From Devosia oryzisoli (lineage in GTDB: Bacteria > Pseudomonadota > Alphaproteobacteria > Rhizobiales > Devosiaceae), in the NCBI RefSeq assembly GCF_014837245.1, contig NZ_JACYFU010000003.1:529855-593854 (forward strand): a stretch of DNA of 64,000 bases, in the 5' to 3' direction. The position numbers were made by a program, and so were the translations under genes. A model generated the notes under the pieces. That model was not told the DNA's origin. It made no database searches and was given only the letters and a program-made list of their open reading frames with translations. The stretch's first letter is position 1; every line of letters starts with the position of its first letter. This document shows, one piece after another, positions 1-9,416 of this stretch.

Positions 1-494
1 CGAGGTACGTCTCGGATAAAGCCCATCATAAGCCAGATCACGAACGGCAGGTTGAGCGCGGCGTGCGCGATGATCGGGCCAGCGAGGGTGCCACGGAGGC
101 CAATGGCGTTGATCATCACGAACAGCGGCAGGAGGATGGAGATCACCGGCACAAGCTTGCCAAGCAGGAAACCGCCGGCGATGGCGTTGGCAAACGGTAG
201 GCGAAAATTGGTGAGCGCGTAGGCCGCGAAGGTGCCGACGACTATGACAATCACCGTCGAAACCAGCGCCACCACGATACTGTTTAGGTAGAACAGGCCG
301 AAATTGGCCTTGGTAAAGGCGTTCACGTAGTTGTCGAGGGTCGGCGTGAAGAAAAGCGTCGGCGTCGTGGTGAAGATGTCCTTGGCCTTCTTGAAGGAAT
401 TGAGCACCACAAGGGCGATGGGAACGATGGTCCAGACACAAAACAGGACCAGCGCGACCCACTTGGCAACGGATCCGACCGTTGGTTTCCGCAT
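1..494 (-). CDS. Sugar ABC transporter permease, MalG/CUT1 type (3' part cut by window edge)
   Basis: Inner-membrane permease subunit of a CUT1-type carbohydrate importer. Only about 164 N-terminal residues are present; the gene runs off the window. It starts MRKPTVGSVAKW, has a first membrane segment at about residues 8-30, an extracytoplasmic stretch with FTPTLDNYVNAF (typical of MalG-like permeases), and further hydrophobic segments from about residue 70. The ATG lies 5 bases after the stop of the upstream permease gene, so the two are co-transcribed and probably translationally coupled. The sugar cannot be told from the sequence. The family call is strong; full length is unknown. Confidence 0.9.
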   Translation of the reverse strand, partial: MRKPTVGSVAKWVALVLFCVWTIVPIALVVLNSFKKAKDIFTTTPTLFFTPTLDNYVNAFTKANFGLFYLNSIVVALVSTVIVIVVGTFAAYALTNFRLPFANAIAGGFLLGKLVPVISILLPLFVMINAIGLRGTLAGPIIAHAALNLPFVIWLMMGFIRDVP

Positions 495-499
495 TGTCG

Positions 500-1426
500 T
501 TACTCCCCCTGGTCCTGAGCAGAGTTGCGCAGGAACGGCCCGAACAGCACCACCAGGCAGGCGAGCGTGACGATGGACGCGGCCATCGCGTAACCCATCT
601 GATTGTTCTCGAAGGCCTGCTGATAGGCGTAAATACTGAGTGAGGTCGTGGCATTAGCCGGTCCGCCACCGGTCAGGCCGTAGATCAGATCGAAGGTGCG
701 GAACGCATCGGTACCGCGGATCAGGATCAGCACCACCAGCACCTTGGTAAGCAGCGGGAGGGTGATCTTGAAGAGGACCTGCAAGGGGTTGGCATTATCG
801 ATGCGGGCTGCTTCGTAGAGTTCCTCGGGAATAACGGTCAGGCCGGCCGAGGCCACGAGGATGATGAAGGGAGCCGTGTGCCAGACGTCGGCGATGACGA
901 TGCAGATAAGCGCGGTGGCCGAACTGGTGAGTCCCGGAAAGCCGCCGAGCCCGAACAGATGCAGTAGCCAGTACACGAGCCCATAGGTCGGATCGTACAT
1001 ATAGCGCCAGATGAGGCTGACGATGATCGGCGAGATCAGGATAGGCATGGCGTAGATGGCGCGCAGGACATTTGCCGTCGGCCGATGCATGTCGCGCAGC
1101 AGGACAGCGACCCCCACGCCAACTGCCAGGCAGAGCGAGAGTGAAAGGACCGTGAACAGGAGGGTGTTGAACAGGGCGTGCAGCGCCACCGGGTCGGTAA
1201 AGAACCGCACGTAGTTGTCGAGGAATACGAAGACCATGCGGTCTTCCTGACCGAGGCTGTACTGGAACAGGCTGGCAAACAGCGCAAAGCCGAGCGGTAG
1301 GATCATCACCGTCACCACGACGGCGGCTGCGGGAATGAGAAGCAGCCAGGCAAGCATCTGGTCTCGCCGCGCATAACTCGACGTCGGGCGCCAGGTGGAG
1401 GTGGATCCAGCAGTGGTCACTGTCAT
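500..1426 (-). CDS. Sugar ABC transporter permease, MalF/UgpA type
   Basis: Inner-membrane permease (308 residues) that pairs with the MalG-type subunit to form the channel of a CUT1 sugar importer. Six hydrophobic segments are visible, the first at about residues 27-50 (LLLIPAAAVVVTVMILPLG). The EAA loop that docks to the ATPase is seen as EELYEAARIDNANPLQVLFK at about residues 203-222. Length matches the family. It is the second gene after the binding protein in a minus-strand operon, 62 bases after that gene's stop. ATG start. Confidence 0.93.
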   Translation of the reverse strand: MTVTTAGSTSTWRPTSSYARRDQMLAWLLLIPAAAVVVTVMILPLGFALFASLFQYSLGQEDRMVFVFLDNYVRFFTDPVALHALFNTLLFTVLSLSLCLAVGVGVAVLLRDMHRPTANVLRAIYAMPILISPIIVSLIWRYMYDPTYGLVYWLLHLFGLGGFPGLTSSATALICIVIADVWHTAPFIILVASAGLTVIPEELYEAARIDNANPLQVLFKITLPLLTKVLVVLILIRGTDAFRTFDLIYGLTGGGPANATTSLSIYAYQQAFENNQMGYAMAASIVTLACLVVLFGPFLRNSAQDQGE

Positions 1427-1488
1427 TTCCGGTCCGTTACATGAAAGGACCAGCGCCGCCCGAAGGCAGCGCTGGCGGGAGGTCCAAC

Positions 1489-2727
1489 CTAGAACTTGCC
1501 GGCCTCGGCGTCCTGTACACCGGACAGCATCCCCCCAACATCCGCATTGGGATCGGTCACTACGCTGGACAGGCCGGTGGCGAGCGATGTCAGCAGTTCG
1601 GGAGCGGCGGGCCGCAGCGGCAGGGTCACGCCGCTTGCCAGCGCCTCATTGGCGGCCTGCAGCCATGGGGCCGTGGCGGCAAGCGCCGGGTCGCTGCCGA
1701 GCGATTGGCGGAAGCTGATGAAGGACGGATCGGCTTCGCTCATTGCCGTCAGGGCTTCCTTGCTGGTGAGCCATGCGGCGAGCTTAAAGGCCTCCTCCTT
1801 GTTCTTGCTGTCGGCCGGAATGGCCCAGCCCCACATCTGCAGCAGCCCTGCCACCCGTTTGTTGTGAGGAATGGGGGCATAACCCAGTTGGCCGGCGACA
1901 TTGGACTGGTCCTCGTCCTCAAGCGCCGTGAACAGCCCAGAGGCGGTGATGCCGAGGGGCGCCTGGCCGAACTGCAGCACCTTGTTGACCTCATCCCAGT
2001 GCCAGCCATTGGAGCCGTTGAAACCGTACTGGGCGAGGTCCTGCATGAAATTGACCGTTTCGACCACGGCTGGGTTGGTCAGGTCGAGCTTTCCGTCGGC
2101 GGCGAAGAAGTCCGTCTCGTTGCCGGCAAGCAGCACGGCAAGGACGTTGGTGATTGCCGAGCCCTGGCGGAACGGTAGCGCGATGCCGGTGCCTTGCTCT
2201 TTGAAGTACTTGGCAACGGCCAGCAGTTCATCCCAGGTCTGTGGCGGCTCGAAGCCAGCCTCTTCCAGCATGGTTTTGTTGTAGACCAGCAGCGGGGTCT
2301 GCGCGAAGTAGGGGAGCGCCTTCAGCGCGCCGTCGGCATCGGAATAAACGTCCATGCCGGCGCGAGAGAAGTCGAGCATATCCCAGTTTTCGCCAGTCAG
2401 CTCGGGGTTTTCGACGTATTTGGTGAGGGGCTCCAGATAGCCGGCCTCGGAGTATTCGCCGAACCAGGCCTCCGGCACATAGATCAGGTCGTACTCGCCC
2501 GTCTTGGTGCTCATGTTGAGCGTTTGCTTCTGCTTCAATTGGCCGTAATCGATGGCATCGAAGCGGATTTCGATGCCATGCTCGGCGGCGTATTGGTCGA
2601 GCAGCACCTTCTGGGCATCCGCTTGCGGCCCCGCCCACCTGGAGACCGTCAGGGTCTGCGCCGCGACGCTACCTGACCACCCTACCAGAACTGCCACGCC
2701 AAGCATGGCGAGTGTCACATTCCTCAT
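1489..2727 (-). CDS. Extracellular sugar-binding protein of ABC transporter (family 1)
   Basis: Periplasmic substrate-binding protein of 412 residues that captures a sugar and delivers it to the permease pair. The N terminus is a signal peptide (MRNVTLAMLGVAVLVG..., cleavage likely after SVAAQ near residue 24). The body has family-1 signatures such as YDLIYVPEAWFGEYSEAG and a C-terminal domain with LLQMWGWAIPADSKNKEEA, in which the extracted aromatic/hinge motif resembles maltose- or glycerol-phosphate-type binding proteins. First gene of the minus-strand operon, transcribed from the promoter described at 2815-2842. Ligand not assignable. Confidence 0.93.
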   Translation of the reverse strand: MRNVTLAMLGVAVLVGWSGSVAAQTLTVSRWAGPQADAQKVLLDQYAAEHGIEIRFDAIDYGQLKQKQTLNMSTKTGEYDLIYVPEAWFGEYSEAGYLEPLTKYVENPELTGENWDMLDFSRAGMDVYSDADGALKALPYFAQTPLLVYNKTMLEEAGFEPPQTWDELLAVAKYFKEQGTGIALPFRQGSAITNVLAVLLAGNETDFFAADGKLDLTNPAVVETVNFMQDLAQYGFNGSNGWHWDEVNKVLQFGQAPLGITASGLFTALEDEDQSNVAGQLGYAPIPHNKRVAGLLQMWGWAIPADSKNKEEAFKLAAWLTSKEALTAMSEADPSFISFRQSLGSDPALAATAPWLQAANEALASGVTLPLRPAAPELLTSLATGLSSVVTDPNADVGGMLSGVQDAEAGKF

Positions 2728-2814
2728 TGCATTCCTCCCTCGTATGAACGCCGGTTGACAGCCGACGGGTCAGCGGCAGCCGGCTTCCCGCCGATCGCTA
2801 CCGTTTGACAAATC

Positions 2815-2842
2815 ATCATAATGTAATAACAAAGTCTGTCAA
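2815..2842 (-). promoter_or_regulatory. Predicted promoter of the sugar-transporter operon
   Basis: On the minus strand TTGACA (2837-2842) is followed after 16 bases by TATGAT (2815-2820), a near-consensus sigma70 promoter in an AT-rich stretch between the divergent binding-protein and ATPase genes. It is the strongest promoter match noticed in this window. The divergent ATPase gene may use overlapping signals, but none is as clear. No matching regulator gene is next to it. Confidence 0.6.
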
Positions 2843-2887
2843 CGATGCCTGGGTGGAGTTTACCCATGACCGTCGGAGGAGGAACTC

Positions 2888-3898
2888 ATGGTTGGAATGG
2901 CACTTCGAAATGTGCGGAAGAGTTTTGGCGGCTTGGAGGTGATCCATGGCGTAAATCTTGAGGTGCCATCAGGAGAACTTGTGGTCTTTGTAGGCCCATC
3001 TGGATGCGGCAAGTCGACTTTGCTGCGCATGATCGCTGGCCTCGAGGACATCTCAGGGGGCGACGTCCTCATAGGCGGCCAAATGGTCAATGAGGTGCCG
3101 CCATCGGGTCGTGGCATTGCCATGGTATTCCAGTCCTACGCGCTCTACCCGCACATGAGCGTCTACGACAACATCGCCTTCGGGCTACGAAACATCAGGA
3201 CCCCCGAGCCTGAAGTGGCGCGGCGGGTGTCGGAAGCTGCGAGGATTTTGCAGCTCGAACCGCTGCTTCAGCGCCTGCCCCGGGCACTGTCCGGAGGGCA
3301 GCGGCAGCGCGTGGCGATTGGACGAGCCATCGTCCGAGAACCAAAGGTGTTCCTGTTCGACGAACCCCTTTCCAACCTTGACGCGGCTCTCCGTGCACAG
3401 ACCCGCATTGAGATCGCCCGGCTTCACCAGACGCTCGGCGCCACCATGATCTACGTGACGCACGACCAGATCGAGGCAATGACGCTTGCCGACCGGGTAG
3501 TGGTTCTGAACGGCGGGCGGATCGAACAAGTTGGCACGCCGCTCGACCTTTATGATCGGCCCGACAACGTCTTTGTCGCGGGCTTTATTGGTTCGCCTCG
3601 GATGAACTTTCTACCCGCTGCGGCTCTGGCTGGCGGAGTTGGCGCCGACGCCAGTCTTGTTGGGATACGACCAGAGCACCTCAAACCGGCGAGACTGGAG
3701 GAGGCGACTTTAGGCGGCACGGTAGAAATCGTGGAGCAATTGGGCGAACACATGCTGGCATATGTGCGAGTTGGTGACCAACTGGTCGTGGTAAAAACCG
3801 ATCGCCAACACGAGATCACCCTTGCCCAGGAACTGCCGATGACCTTCGAGGCACGACACATCCACCGGTTCGATAGCACTGGTCGCGCGATAAGATGA
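2888..3898 (+). CDS. Sugar ABC transporter ATP-binding protein, MalK/UgpC type
   Basis: Cytoplasmic ATPase (336 residues) energising the sugar importer encoded divergently. Walker A is GPSGCGKST at about residues 38-46, the signature loop is [14 protein letters not shown], Walker B is [12 protein letters not shown] and the switch His is in IYVTHDQ. A C-terminal TOBE/OB region with [11 protein letters not shown] follows, as in MalK/UgpC. ATG 2888 is preceded by a good GGAGGA site. It lies alone on the plus strand, 160 bases from the start of the binding-protein gene, an unusual split because such ATPases usually sit in the same operon. Confidence 0.95.
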   Translation: MVGMALRNVRKSFGGLEVIHGVNLEVPSGELVVFVGPSGCGKSTLLRMIAGLEDISGGDVLIGGQMVNEVPPSGRGIAMVFQSYALYPHMSVYDNIAFGLRNIRTPEPEVARRVSEAARILQLEPLLQRLPRALSGGQRQRVAIGRAIVREPKVFLFDEPLSNLDAALRAQTRIEIARLHQTLGATMIYVTHDQIEAMTLADRVVVLNGGRIEQVGTPLDLYDRPDNVFVAGFIGSPRMNFLPAAALAGGVGADASLVGIRPEHLKPARLEEATLGGTVEIVEQLGEHMLAYVRVGDQLVVVKTDRQHEITLAQELPMTFEARHIHRFDSTGRAIR

Positions 3899-3925
3899 CG
3901 TCACTGTCGGCTTGCTTCCAGTCAT

Positions 3926-4147
3926 TCATGCACGCAAGCAAACACTGACCGACAACGGCACACCCCGGCGCGCAACGATGTTCCAGGCGCCGGTATCGCA
4001 ATGGCCCGCCTCATGCACCGCAATCCGCTTCTGCTCTTCAGCAGAGCGCGCTTCCTTGCCGAGTGCGGCGGCCCCCAAGTCATCGGCCGTGATGCCGGCG
4101 ACCGGCGTTTCGGGCCGACCGGCGTTCATCAGCCACCCACCGGGCAC
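3926..4147 (-). pseudogene. Remnant of an AAA+/M41 (FtsH-like) zinc protease
   Basis: A 73-codon frame opening with GTG contains RIAVHEAGH, in which H-E-x-x-H is the zinc-binding motif of M41 peptidases. It is preceded by GITADDLGAAALGKEARS, resembling the linker between AAA+ and peptidase domains in rhizobial ATP-dependent Zn proteases. Nothing upstream encodes the AAA+ domain (an in-frame stop lies at about 4160-4162) and the frame ends soon after the motif. I read it as a decayed fragment next to the 3' end of tRNA-Ala; a chance frame is possible. Confidence 0.4.
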
Positions 4148-4188
4148 AAGTTGCTGATTCTACTGCAAAAAATGTGTGACAAGTTAGT

Positions 4189-4264
<76 letters not shown>

Positions 4265-4476
4265 TCACCGAGGCGGTATATCGCGCGATTGCGGCGCGAC
4301 TTCAAGGGGATTGTGGAACGGCGGGGGCGGTAGAGGGGCCCCTCGCGCAGGAAACGGCGCGCGCAAATCGCCGTGTTTGGCGAACCGGATTAACATCTGC
4401 CACTGTTCGGCCCGGATGTGCATGTTAACGTCTGCTTAAAACCGGGGAGTTCGACCCGGCTGTGCGGGGACATGTC

Positions 4477-5829
4477 ATGCAGCTCAAGCCCAACGCGTTC
4501 CGCCTCAACGAAACGGTGCGCGGCGTTGAAACCATGACGCGATTCGCGCTGGCCGTGCTCTCGCTGGCCTCGGGCGTATACACGTATCTGGGCGTGCGGG
4601 GCCTGCTCGATGGCTCGGCAACCTTCGTGTTCTTCGCCGCCATCATCTATTCGGCCGCCGTCTCGGTCGCCATCTATGCCTTCTGGACCTACATGATGCG
4701 GTTCATTCCGCTGGTGGTCAGCGGGGTGCAGCGCATCAGCCTGTTCCTGGTCATGCTGCTGGGCTGCGGCATGATCATCGCCATGAGTTCCTGGCTCAAT
4801 GCCGCCGCGCTGGCCGGATCGGCGGCACTCGAGCAGCACATGGCCGTGACGCTGCAGGGCTATGCCGAAGATCTCGACCGCGCCCATGCTAATGCGCTGG
4901 CCAGCCAGAGCCTCTTGCCGGACGTGGAACGCGCTTCGGCGCGGTTCGCGGCGCTGGCCCAGGACGAACGCGAGAGCGGCGCACTGACGGGGACGCAAGG
5001 GTCGGGGAGCGTGGTGCAGCTCTTGTCGCAGATGAGCCAGCAGATGAACCAGCTTGGGCAGACCATCACCACCTCGCGCACCGAGGTGGAGGGGCTGTTC
5101 GAGGAGGGGTCGCAGCACCTGGCCAGGATGCGCGAGCTCGTGTCCACGCCCGGCACCATCGAGCCGCGGACCGACAGTTTCCAGGCCGAGGCAGTGCAGC
5201 TTTCGGCGGTGATCGCGGCGCTGCAGCAGACCGACGTGGCCGGATCGGTCAAGCGCGCTGCGTCCGACCTGACGGCGGGCTTCATCGCCCCGGTGGCGGA
5301 CGGACAATCGGCAGACCTGGCGAGCCGGCAGGACCAGGTAATGGAGACGGTGCGCGCGTCGGTGGATGCGCAATCGGCGGCGCTGGCGCTGGCGGCGGAC
5401 GAAATTCTGGCAACGCCCCCGGTCGAGCAGCGGCGCTTCGTGCCGCTTTCTTCGGCCGAGGCCGTCATCCGCTACTGGAGCGATTTCATTCCGTCCTGGG
5501 CAGGCGCCATGTCGATCGACCTGTTGCCCGTCGTGATGGTGCTGGTGCTGATGGTCGTCAACGACGCGATGCGGCGCGATGCGCAGGACCTGGAGGAGGC
5601 CGAGAGCATCACGGCGGCCGAAATGTTGCGCGCCCTGTCGATCTACCGGCAGATGGAGGCGGCGGGCATTGCGCCGGTGCGGGAGGGTATCAAGCCCGAT
5701 GAAGAGCGCGTGAACGAGCAGCAGCCGCTGGCTGACGAACCGCCTGTCGAGACCGCCGCCGAGGACGGAACGGTGACCAAGATCGAAATGGCGCAGCGCA
5801 AGCGTGGGGAGGGGCCGCGACCGGCATGA
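4477..5829 (+). CDS. Hypothetical inner-membrane protein with coiled central domain
   Basis: About 450 residues, function not recognised. Three membrane segments lie at about residues 20-42, 47-72 and 88-110. A long, mostly helical soluble region (about 111-335) follows, with Gln-rich stretches such as LLSQMSQQMNQLGQ. A fourth segment, LLPVVMVLVLMVV, lies near 345-362 before a charged C-terminal tail. ATG 4477 is preferred over GTG 4462 because GGGGACA stands before it. The stop overlaps the ATG of the downstream ClpP-like gene by four bases (ATGA), so the two are translationally coupled. A membrane platform working with that protease is an inference. Confidence 0.75.
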   Translation: MQLKPNAFRLNETVRGVETMTRFALAVLSLASGVYTYLGVRGLLDGSATFVFFAAIIYSAAVSVAIYAFWTYMMRFIPLVVSGVQRISLFLVMLLGCGMIIAMSSWLNAAALAGSAALEQHMAVTLQGYAEDLDRAHANALASQSLLPDVERASARFAALAQDERESGALTGTQGSGSVVQLLSQMSQQMNQLGQTITTSRTEVEGLFEEGSQHLARMRELVSTPGTIEPRTDSFQAEAVQLSAVIAALQQTDVAGSVKRAASDLTAGFIAPVADGQSADLASRQDQVMETVRASVDAQSAALALAADEILATPPVEQRRFVPLSSAEAVIRYWSDFIPSWAGAMSIDLLPVVMVLVLMVVNDAMRRDAQDLEEAESITAAEMLRALSIYRQMEAAGIAPVREGIKPDEERVNEQQPLADEPPVETAAEDGTVTKIEMAQRKRGEGPRPA

Positions 5830-6641
5830 GCACGGCGGCAGAAGCGGGTTCTGGCGGCAAAGGCGGACCCCGGTCCCCCTCTTTGCTCGCGCGCCTCGCC
5901 CGGATCGAGGACGGGTCGATCCTGCGCTTTGCCTTCTTTGCCCTGCTCGCCGGTACAGCTGGGGTGCTCTATGTCGATTATCGTGAGTTAAGCGCCAGCC
6001 AGGCGGACCTGACCTTCGTGCCCGAGCCGGTGCTGCCGCCGGCGAGCGCGCCCGATCCGGACGGCCAGCCGCGCCCGACGGTCTCGACGCCGCAGGCAGC
6101 GCTCGAGGCGCCGCTGGAGATCGCGCTCGAAGGCGGGGGCAATCTCCACCTCACCGGCACCATCGGCGCGGGCGCCGCGGTGCGCTTTGCCGAGGAGATC
6201 GTCCAGCGCGGCGAGTACGTGAAGACGGTGGTACTCAATTCACCGGGGGGCTCGGTCGCTGATGCGCTCGAGATGGGACGTCTCATCCGAGAAAAAGGCC
6301 TTTCCACACAGGTGGATAGCGGGACGCTCTGCGCATCCTCGTGTCCGCTTGTGTTTGCCGGGGGCGTGGAGCGGCGGGCGGGGCGGCAGGCGGCGATCGG
6401 GGTGCACCAGATCTATGCCGCGTCGCTTTCGACCGATCCGGCACAAGCCCTGGCCGCGGCCGGGGTCGCCATGGCGGACGCGCAGCGGGTGACGGCAAAG
6501 GTCACGCGACAGCTTGCCGAGAGCGGCGTTGATCCGGCGCTTTGGCTGCACGCGCTGGAAACGCCCCCCGATCGGCTCTACTATCTCAAGCCCCAGGAAA
6601 TGGAGGATCTCAAGCTCGTCACGACGTGGTTGGAAAAGTGA
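5826..6641 (+). CDS. ClpP-like periplasmic serine protease family protein (COG3904 type)
   Basis: Predicted membrane-anchored periplasmic protein of 271 residues. One membrane segment at about 31-50 is followed by a Pro-rich linker (65-100) and a ClpP/crotonase-like domain. That domain carries LNSPGGSVADAL (137-148), a Cys-flanked serine in LCASSCPLVFAGG (168-180) and His194 in GVHQIY, the arrangement expected for a Ser/His catalytic pair in ClpP-like proteins. It overlaps the upstream membrane-protein gene by four bases. A paralogous domain occurs in the frameshifted gene at 51786-53773. The substrate is unknown. Confidence 0.8.
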   Translation: MSTAAEAGSGGKGGPRSPSLLARLARIEDGSILRFAFFALLAGTAGVLYVDYRELSASQADLTFVPEPVLPPASAPDPDGQPRPTVSTPQAALEAPLEIALEGGGNLHLTGTIGAGAAVRFAEEIVQRGEYVKTVVLNSPGGSVADALEMGRLIREKGLSTQVDSGTLCASSCPLVFAGGVERRAGRQAAIGVHQIYAASLSTDPAQALAAAGVAMADAQRVTAKVTRQLAESGVDPALWLHALETPPDRLYYLKPQEMEDLKLVTTWLEK

Positions 6642-6706
6642 TGTTTTGAGGCGGGAACCGGCAATGAACGGTCCCGTTGATCGACAATTATGCGGAGGAG
6701 GCCACA

Positions 6707-6985
6707 ATGAAAGACAAACATACATTGACCCGACACCGGGACATCCAAAACTGGGTGACGGATCGACATGGGACGCCGGCGATCAGCAAGCTGCGCAACC
6801 GGTTCGGGCAGGAGCGCGCGGAACTCAAGCTGCGGTTTGCGAGGGCCGAGGAGGGCCGGCTCGACGGAAGCATGAGCCCCTGTTCGTGGAGCGCCTGGCT
6901 GGCCGAACTCGATCGGCAGCATCTTGCCCTGCAGGTTGCGCCAACCGGCGACTACGAACTGGTTTCGCGCACGCCGCTCAACTAG
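6707..6985 (+). CDS. Small hypothetical protein
   Basis: A 92-residue soluble, charged protein (MKDKHTLTRHRDIQNWV...). Not recognised. ATG 6707 is chosen over the upstream frame start at 6677 because GGAGGAGG stands 6-7 bases before it, a strong ribosome site that argues for real translation. There is no signal peptide or membrane segment. It lies 65 bases after the protease gene on the same strand and faces the convergent diguanylate cyclase gene. The stretch ISKLRNRFGQERAELKLRFARAEEG is rich in Arg/Glu and probably helical. Confidence 0.6.
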   Translation: MKDKHTLTRHRDIQNWVTDRHGTPAISKLRNRFGQERAELKLRFARAEEGRLDGSMSPCSWSAWLAELDRQHLALQVAPTGDYELVSRTPLN

Positions 6986-6988
6986 CGA

Positions 6989-8191
6989 TCATCGCCCGCC
7001 CGGCGATCGGCTGTTGGCCAGGGGCTGGACAGCGGCATCATCGAGCGCGACCGCCACGCGGTCGCGCCCTTCCGCCTTGGCGCGATAGAGGGCCCGATCG
7101 GCACGCCGGAGCAGGTCCCAGAGCGTGTCATTGGTTTGAAGCTGGGCCAGGCCGAAGGAGGCCGTCACCCGGCGGTTCAGTTCGGTCTCGTCGAACGACG
7201 AGGCGGACAGCGCTACGCGCGCCGCCTCCGCCATCAGCCGGCCTGCCGACAGATTTGCGCCCACCACGAGCACGGCGAACTCTTCTCCACCCATGCGGGC
7301 GACGATCGCCGATGGGCCGGCGACGTCCGCCAGGATGCCCGCAAAGTGTCGGATCACTTCGTCGCCGGCGGCATGGCCATAGGCATCGTTGATCGATTTG
7401 AAGTGGTCGAGGTCTGCGGCCACCATGACCGCGGGCCGTCCGGCGCGGCGGAGCGCAGCCATTGCGCGATCACCCCGTTCTTCGAAGCCGCGCCGGTTGA
7501 GCAGGCCCGATAGCGTGTCGGTTTCCGCGCGCATGGCGGTCTCGGCATTGAGATCGCGCATGAGGATCAGCAGGGTGGTGAGGCCGATGGCGATGAGGGC
7601 GACCGCGCCAAGGGTCTGCGACAGCGCGGCATAGGTGGTGCCGAGATAAGCCTGAGCGGTGGCGCCCGAGCCAAGGATGACGGCGAGCCAGGGCTTGAGC
7701 AGGAATTGCACGCTGGTGAAGACAAGAAGGGCGATGAGGACACGATCGAGCGGTTGGCGCCGGCCACTGCCAAGTACGACAAAGGCACCCAGGAGGTGAA
7801 GCGCGCTGTAGGGCAACTGGTAGAGCGTGCCGCGAAGCAGCGACGAGCGTGGCATGTCGATGATGAAGACAATGCCGATGACACTGAGGCCGAGGATAAG
7901 CCCGAGCGGGAGGCGCGGCAGCGGCACCCGGTAGTGTCGCGCGAGACCCACGAGCGTGAAACTGACGGCGAACAGGAAGCTCAGGAAGATGCCGATGCTG
8001 GCGGGAGCGGGATCGGCCTGGCTCGGGAGGATGAACTCGAGCAGGACATCGAGCATGCCAAAGCCATAGCCGAGCGCCAGCCACCGTGGGCCCGAGTTTG
8101 ACCGGGCCGCGGCCGCAACCACGCCGAAGGCGATGGCGAAGAGGGCGGCCACAAACAGATTGATGGCCAGGACGAAAAGGGCGGCGCTCAT
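6989..8191 (-). CDS. Membrane-bound diguanylate cyclase (GGDEF)
   Basis: Makes the second messenger cyclic di-GMP from two GTP. The N-terminal half (residues 1 to about 215) is hydrophobic with about seven to eight membrane segments and is probably the sensor. The C-terminal GGDEF domain starts near DTLSGLLNRRGFEER, has DLDHFKSINDAYGHAAGD, and carries an intact GGEEF catalytic motif (VARMGGEEFAVLV), so activity is likely. The RxxD inhibitory site normally just before GGEEF is not seen (GPSA stands there), implying no product inhibition by that route. Single gene, convergent with the small gene ending 6985. Confidence 0.92.
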   Translation of the reverse strand: MSAALFVLAINLFVAALFAIAFGVVAAAARSNSGPRWLALGYGFGMLDVLLEFILPSQADPAPASIGIFLSFLFAVSFTLVGLARHYRVPLPRLPLGLILGLSVIGIVFIIDMPRSSLLRGTLYQLPYSALHLLGAFVVLGSGRRQPLDRVLIALLVFTSVQFLLKPWLAVILGSGATAQAYLGTTYAALSQTLGAVALIAIGLTTLLILMRDLNAETAMRAETDTLSGLLNRRGFEERGDRAMAALRRAGRPAVMVAADLDHFKSINDAYGHAAGDEVIRHFAGILADVAGPSAIVARMGGEEFAVLVVGANLSAGRLMAEAARVALSASSFDETELNRRVTASFGLAQLQTNDTLWDLLRRADRALYRAKAEGRDRVAVALDDAAVQPLANSRSPGGR

Positions 8192-8270
8192 GGAACACGC
8201 AAGGCTCGAGACGGCCCCAATCTACAAGGCGGCACGCGAAGGGAACGTTAACGCGCGCCGCCTGATGACG

Positions 8271-9278
8271 TTACCTTCCTGCGATGCCAAGGGCCTCGGC
8301 GAGCAGCGCATAGGAGCGGCGGCGGAGGGCGTAGGAGTGGATGGTGGTGGTCACCATCACCTCGTCGGCGCCGGCAGCCTTCGCCTTTTCGGTGATGACC
8401 TCGGCCATGCGCTCGGGCGATCCGACCAGCCACAGGCTCGATTGGTGATCGATGACCTGCTGCTGCTGCGGGGTCAGCTTGTGCGCGAGGGCCTCTTCGG
8501 GCGATGTCAGCTGGCGCTGCTCCCCGGTGACGAAGCGGGCCCAGTTGACGGCCTGCGAGGCCGAGAGAAATTTTGCCTCGTCTTCGGTGGGGGCGCAGAT
8601 GACAGAGAGGCACAATATGGTGCGCGGCTCGGGGAAGTGTTCGCTGCGTTGGAAGGCCTCGCGGTAGGCGGCGAAGGCCGGCGCGGCCGGGGTGTGCGAG
8701 AAGTGCGCGGCAAAGGCATAGCCGAAGCCGATCTGCCCGGCCGCCGCAGCGCTGGCGCCGGACGATCCGAGGAGCCATTTGGGGGGAAGACGGATGCCGC
8801 CGGGGGAGACCGGCACCCGCGAAAACGGGTGGTCCGCAGGAAAGCCTTCTTCGTCGAACGCCATGAGTTCGGCGAGATAGGCGGAAAATTCTTCGCCGCC
8901 GCCGCTGCGCAGCGCGCGCATGGCGTAGCCGTCGCCGCCGGGGGCGCGTCCGAGCCCAAGATCGATGCGCCCGGGGTGGAGCGCTTCGAGCGTGCGATAG
9001 GCTTCGGCGATGCGCAGGGGCGCGTGGTTGAGCAGCATCACGCCGCCGGAGCCGACGCGGATGTCCTTGGTGGCGGCGGCAGCGCTGCCGATGAGAATTT
9101 CGGGTACCGAGGAGGCAATGGAGGGCATGCCGTGGTGCTCGGCGTACCAGAGCCGGGTGTAGCCGAGGCGATCCGCCTCCCTCGCCAACAGCACCGTTTC
9201 GGCCATGGCCTGTGGGGTCGTCGTTCCCTGGGCGATGGGGGCGAGGTCCTGCAGGGAGAGGGCAAAATCGGCGGGCAT
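8271..9278 (-). CDS. Luciferase-like (LLM class) flavin-dependent oxidoreductase
   Basis: A 335-residue TIM-barrel monooxygenase of the bacterial-luciferase-like family, using reduced FMN. Typical motifs are LWYAEHHGMPSIASS near residues 42-56, VGSGGVMLLNHAPL and GRIDLGLGRAPG, and the C-terminal LVGSPERMAEVI closes the barrel; the set fits the MsnO8-like subgroup. The same frame runs open to 9947, but the family N terminus (MPADFALSLQDLAPIAQG) begins at ATG 9278, so the rest is antisense shadow of the fasciclin gene. GTG 9290 is an alternative start. Substrate unknown. Confidence 0.9.
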   Translation of the reverse strand: MPADFALSLQDLAPIAQGTTTPQAMAETVLLAREADRLGYTRLWYAEHHGMPSIASSVPEILIGSAAAATKDIRVGSGGVMLLNHAPLRIAEAYRTLEALHPGRIDLGLGRAPGGDGYAMRALRSGGGEEFSAYLAELMAFDEEGFPADHPFSRVPVSPGGIRLPPKWLLGSSGASAAAAGQIGFGYAFAAHFSHTPAAPAFAAYREAFQRSEHFPEPRTILCLSVICAPTEDEAKFLSASQAVNWARFVTGEQRQLTSPEEALAHKLTPQQQQVIDHQSSLWLVGSPERMAEVITEKAKAAGADEVMVTTTIHSYALRRRSYALLAEALGIAGR

Positions 9279-9416
9279 GGCAACGGCTTTCACTATTGAA
9301 CTTGATCGGTAGATCACGATGGTTGGCGGCAACGTCAAGGCCGGGCGAAACTTTTTCACGGTGCCCGCCGTAGCTCCCGCCGACGACTTCAGAGCGTCCA
9401 ATGGGAGAAATTGTTC

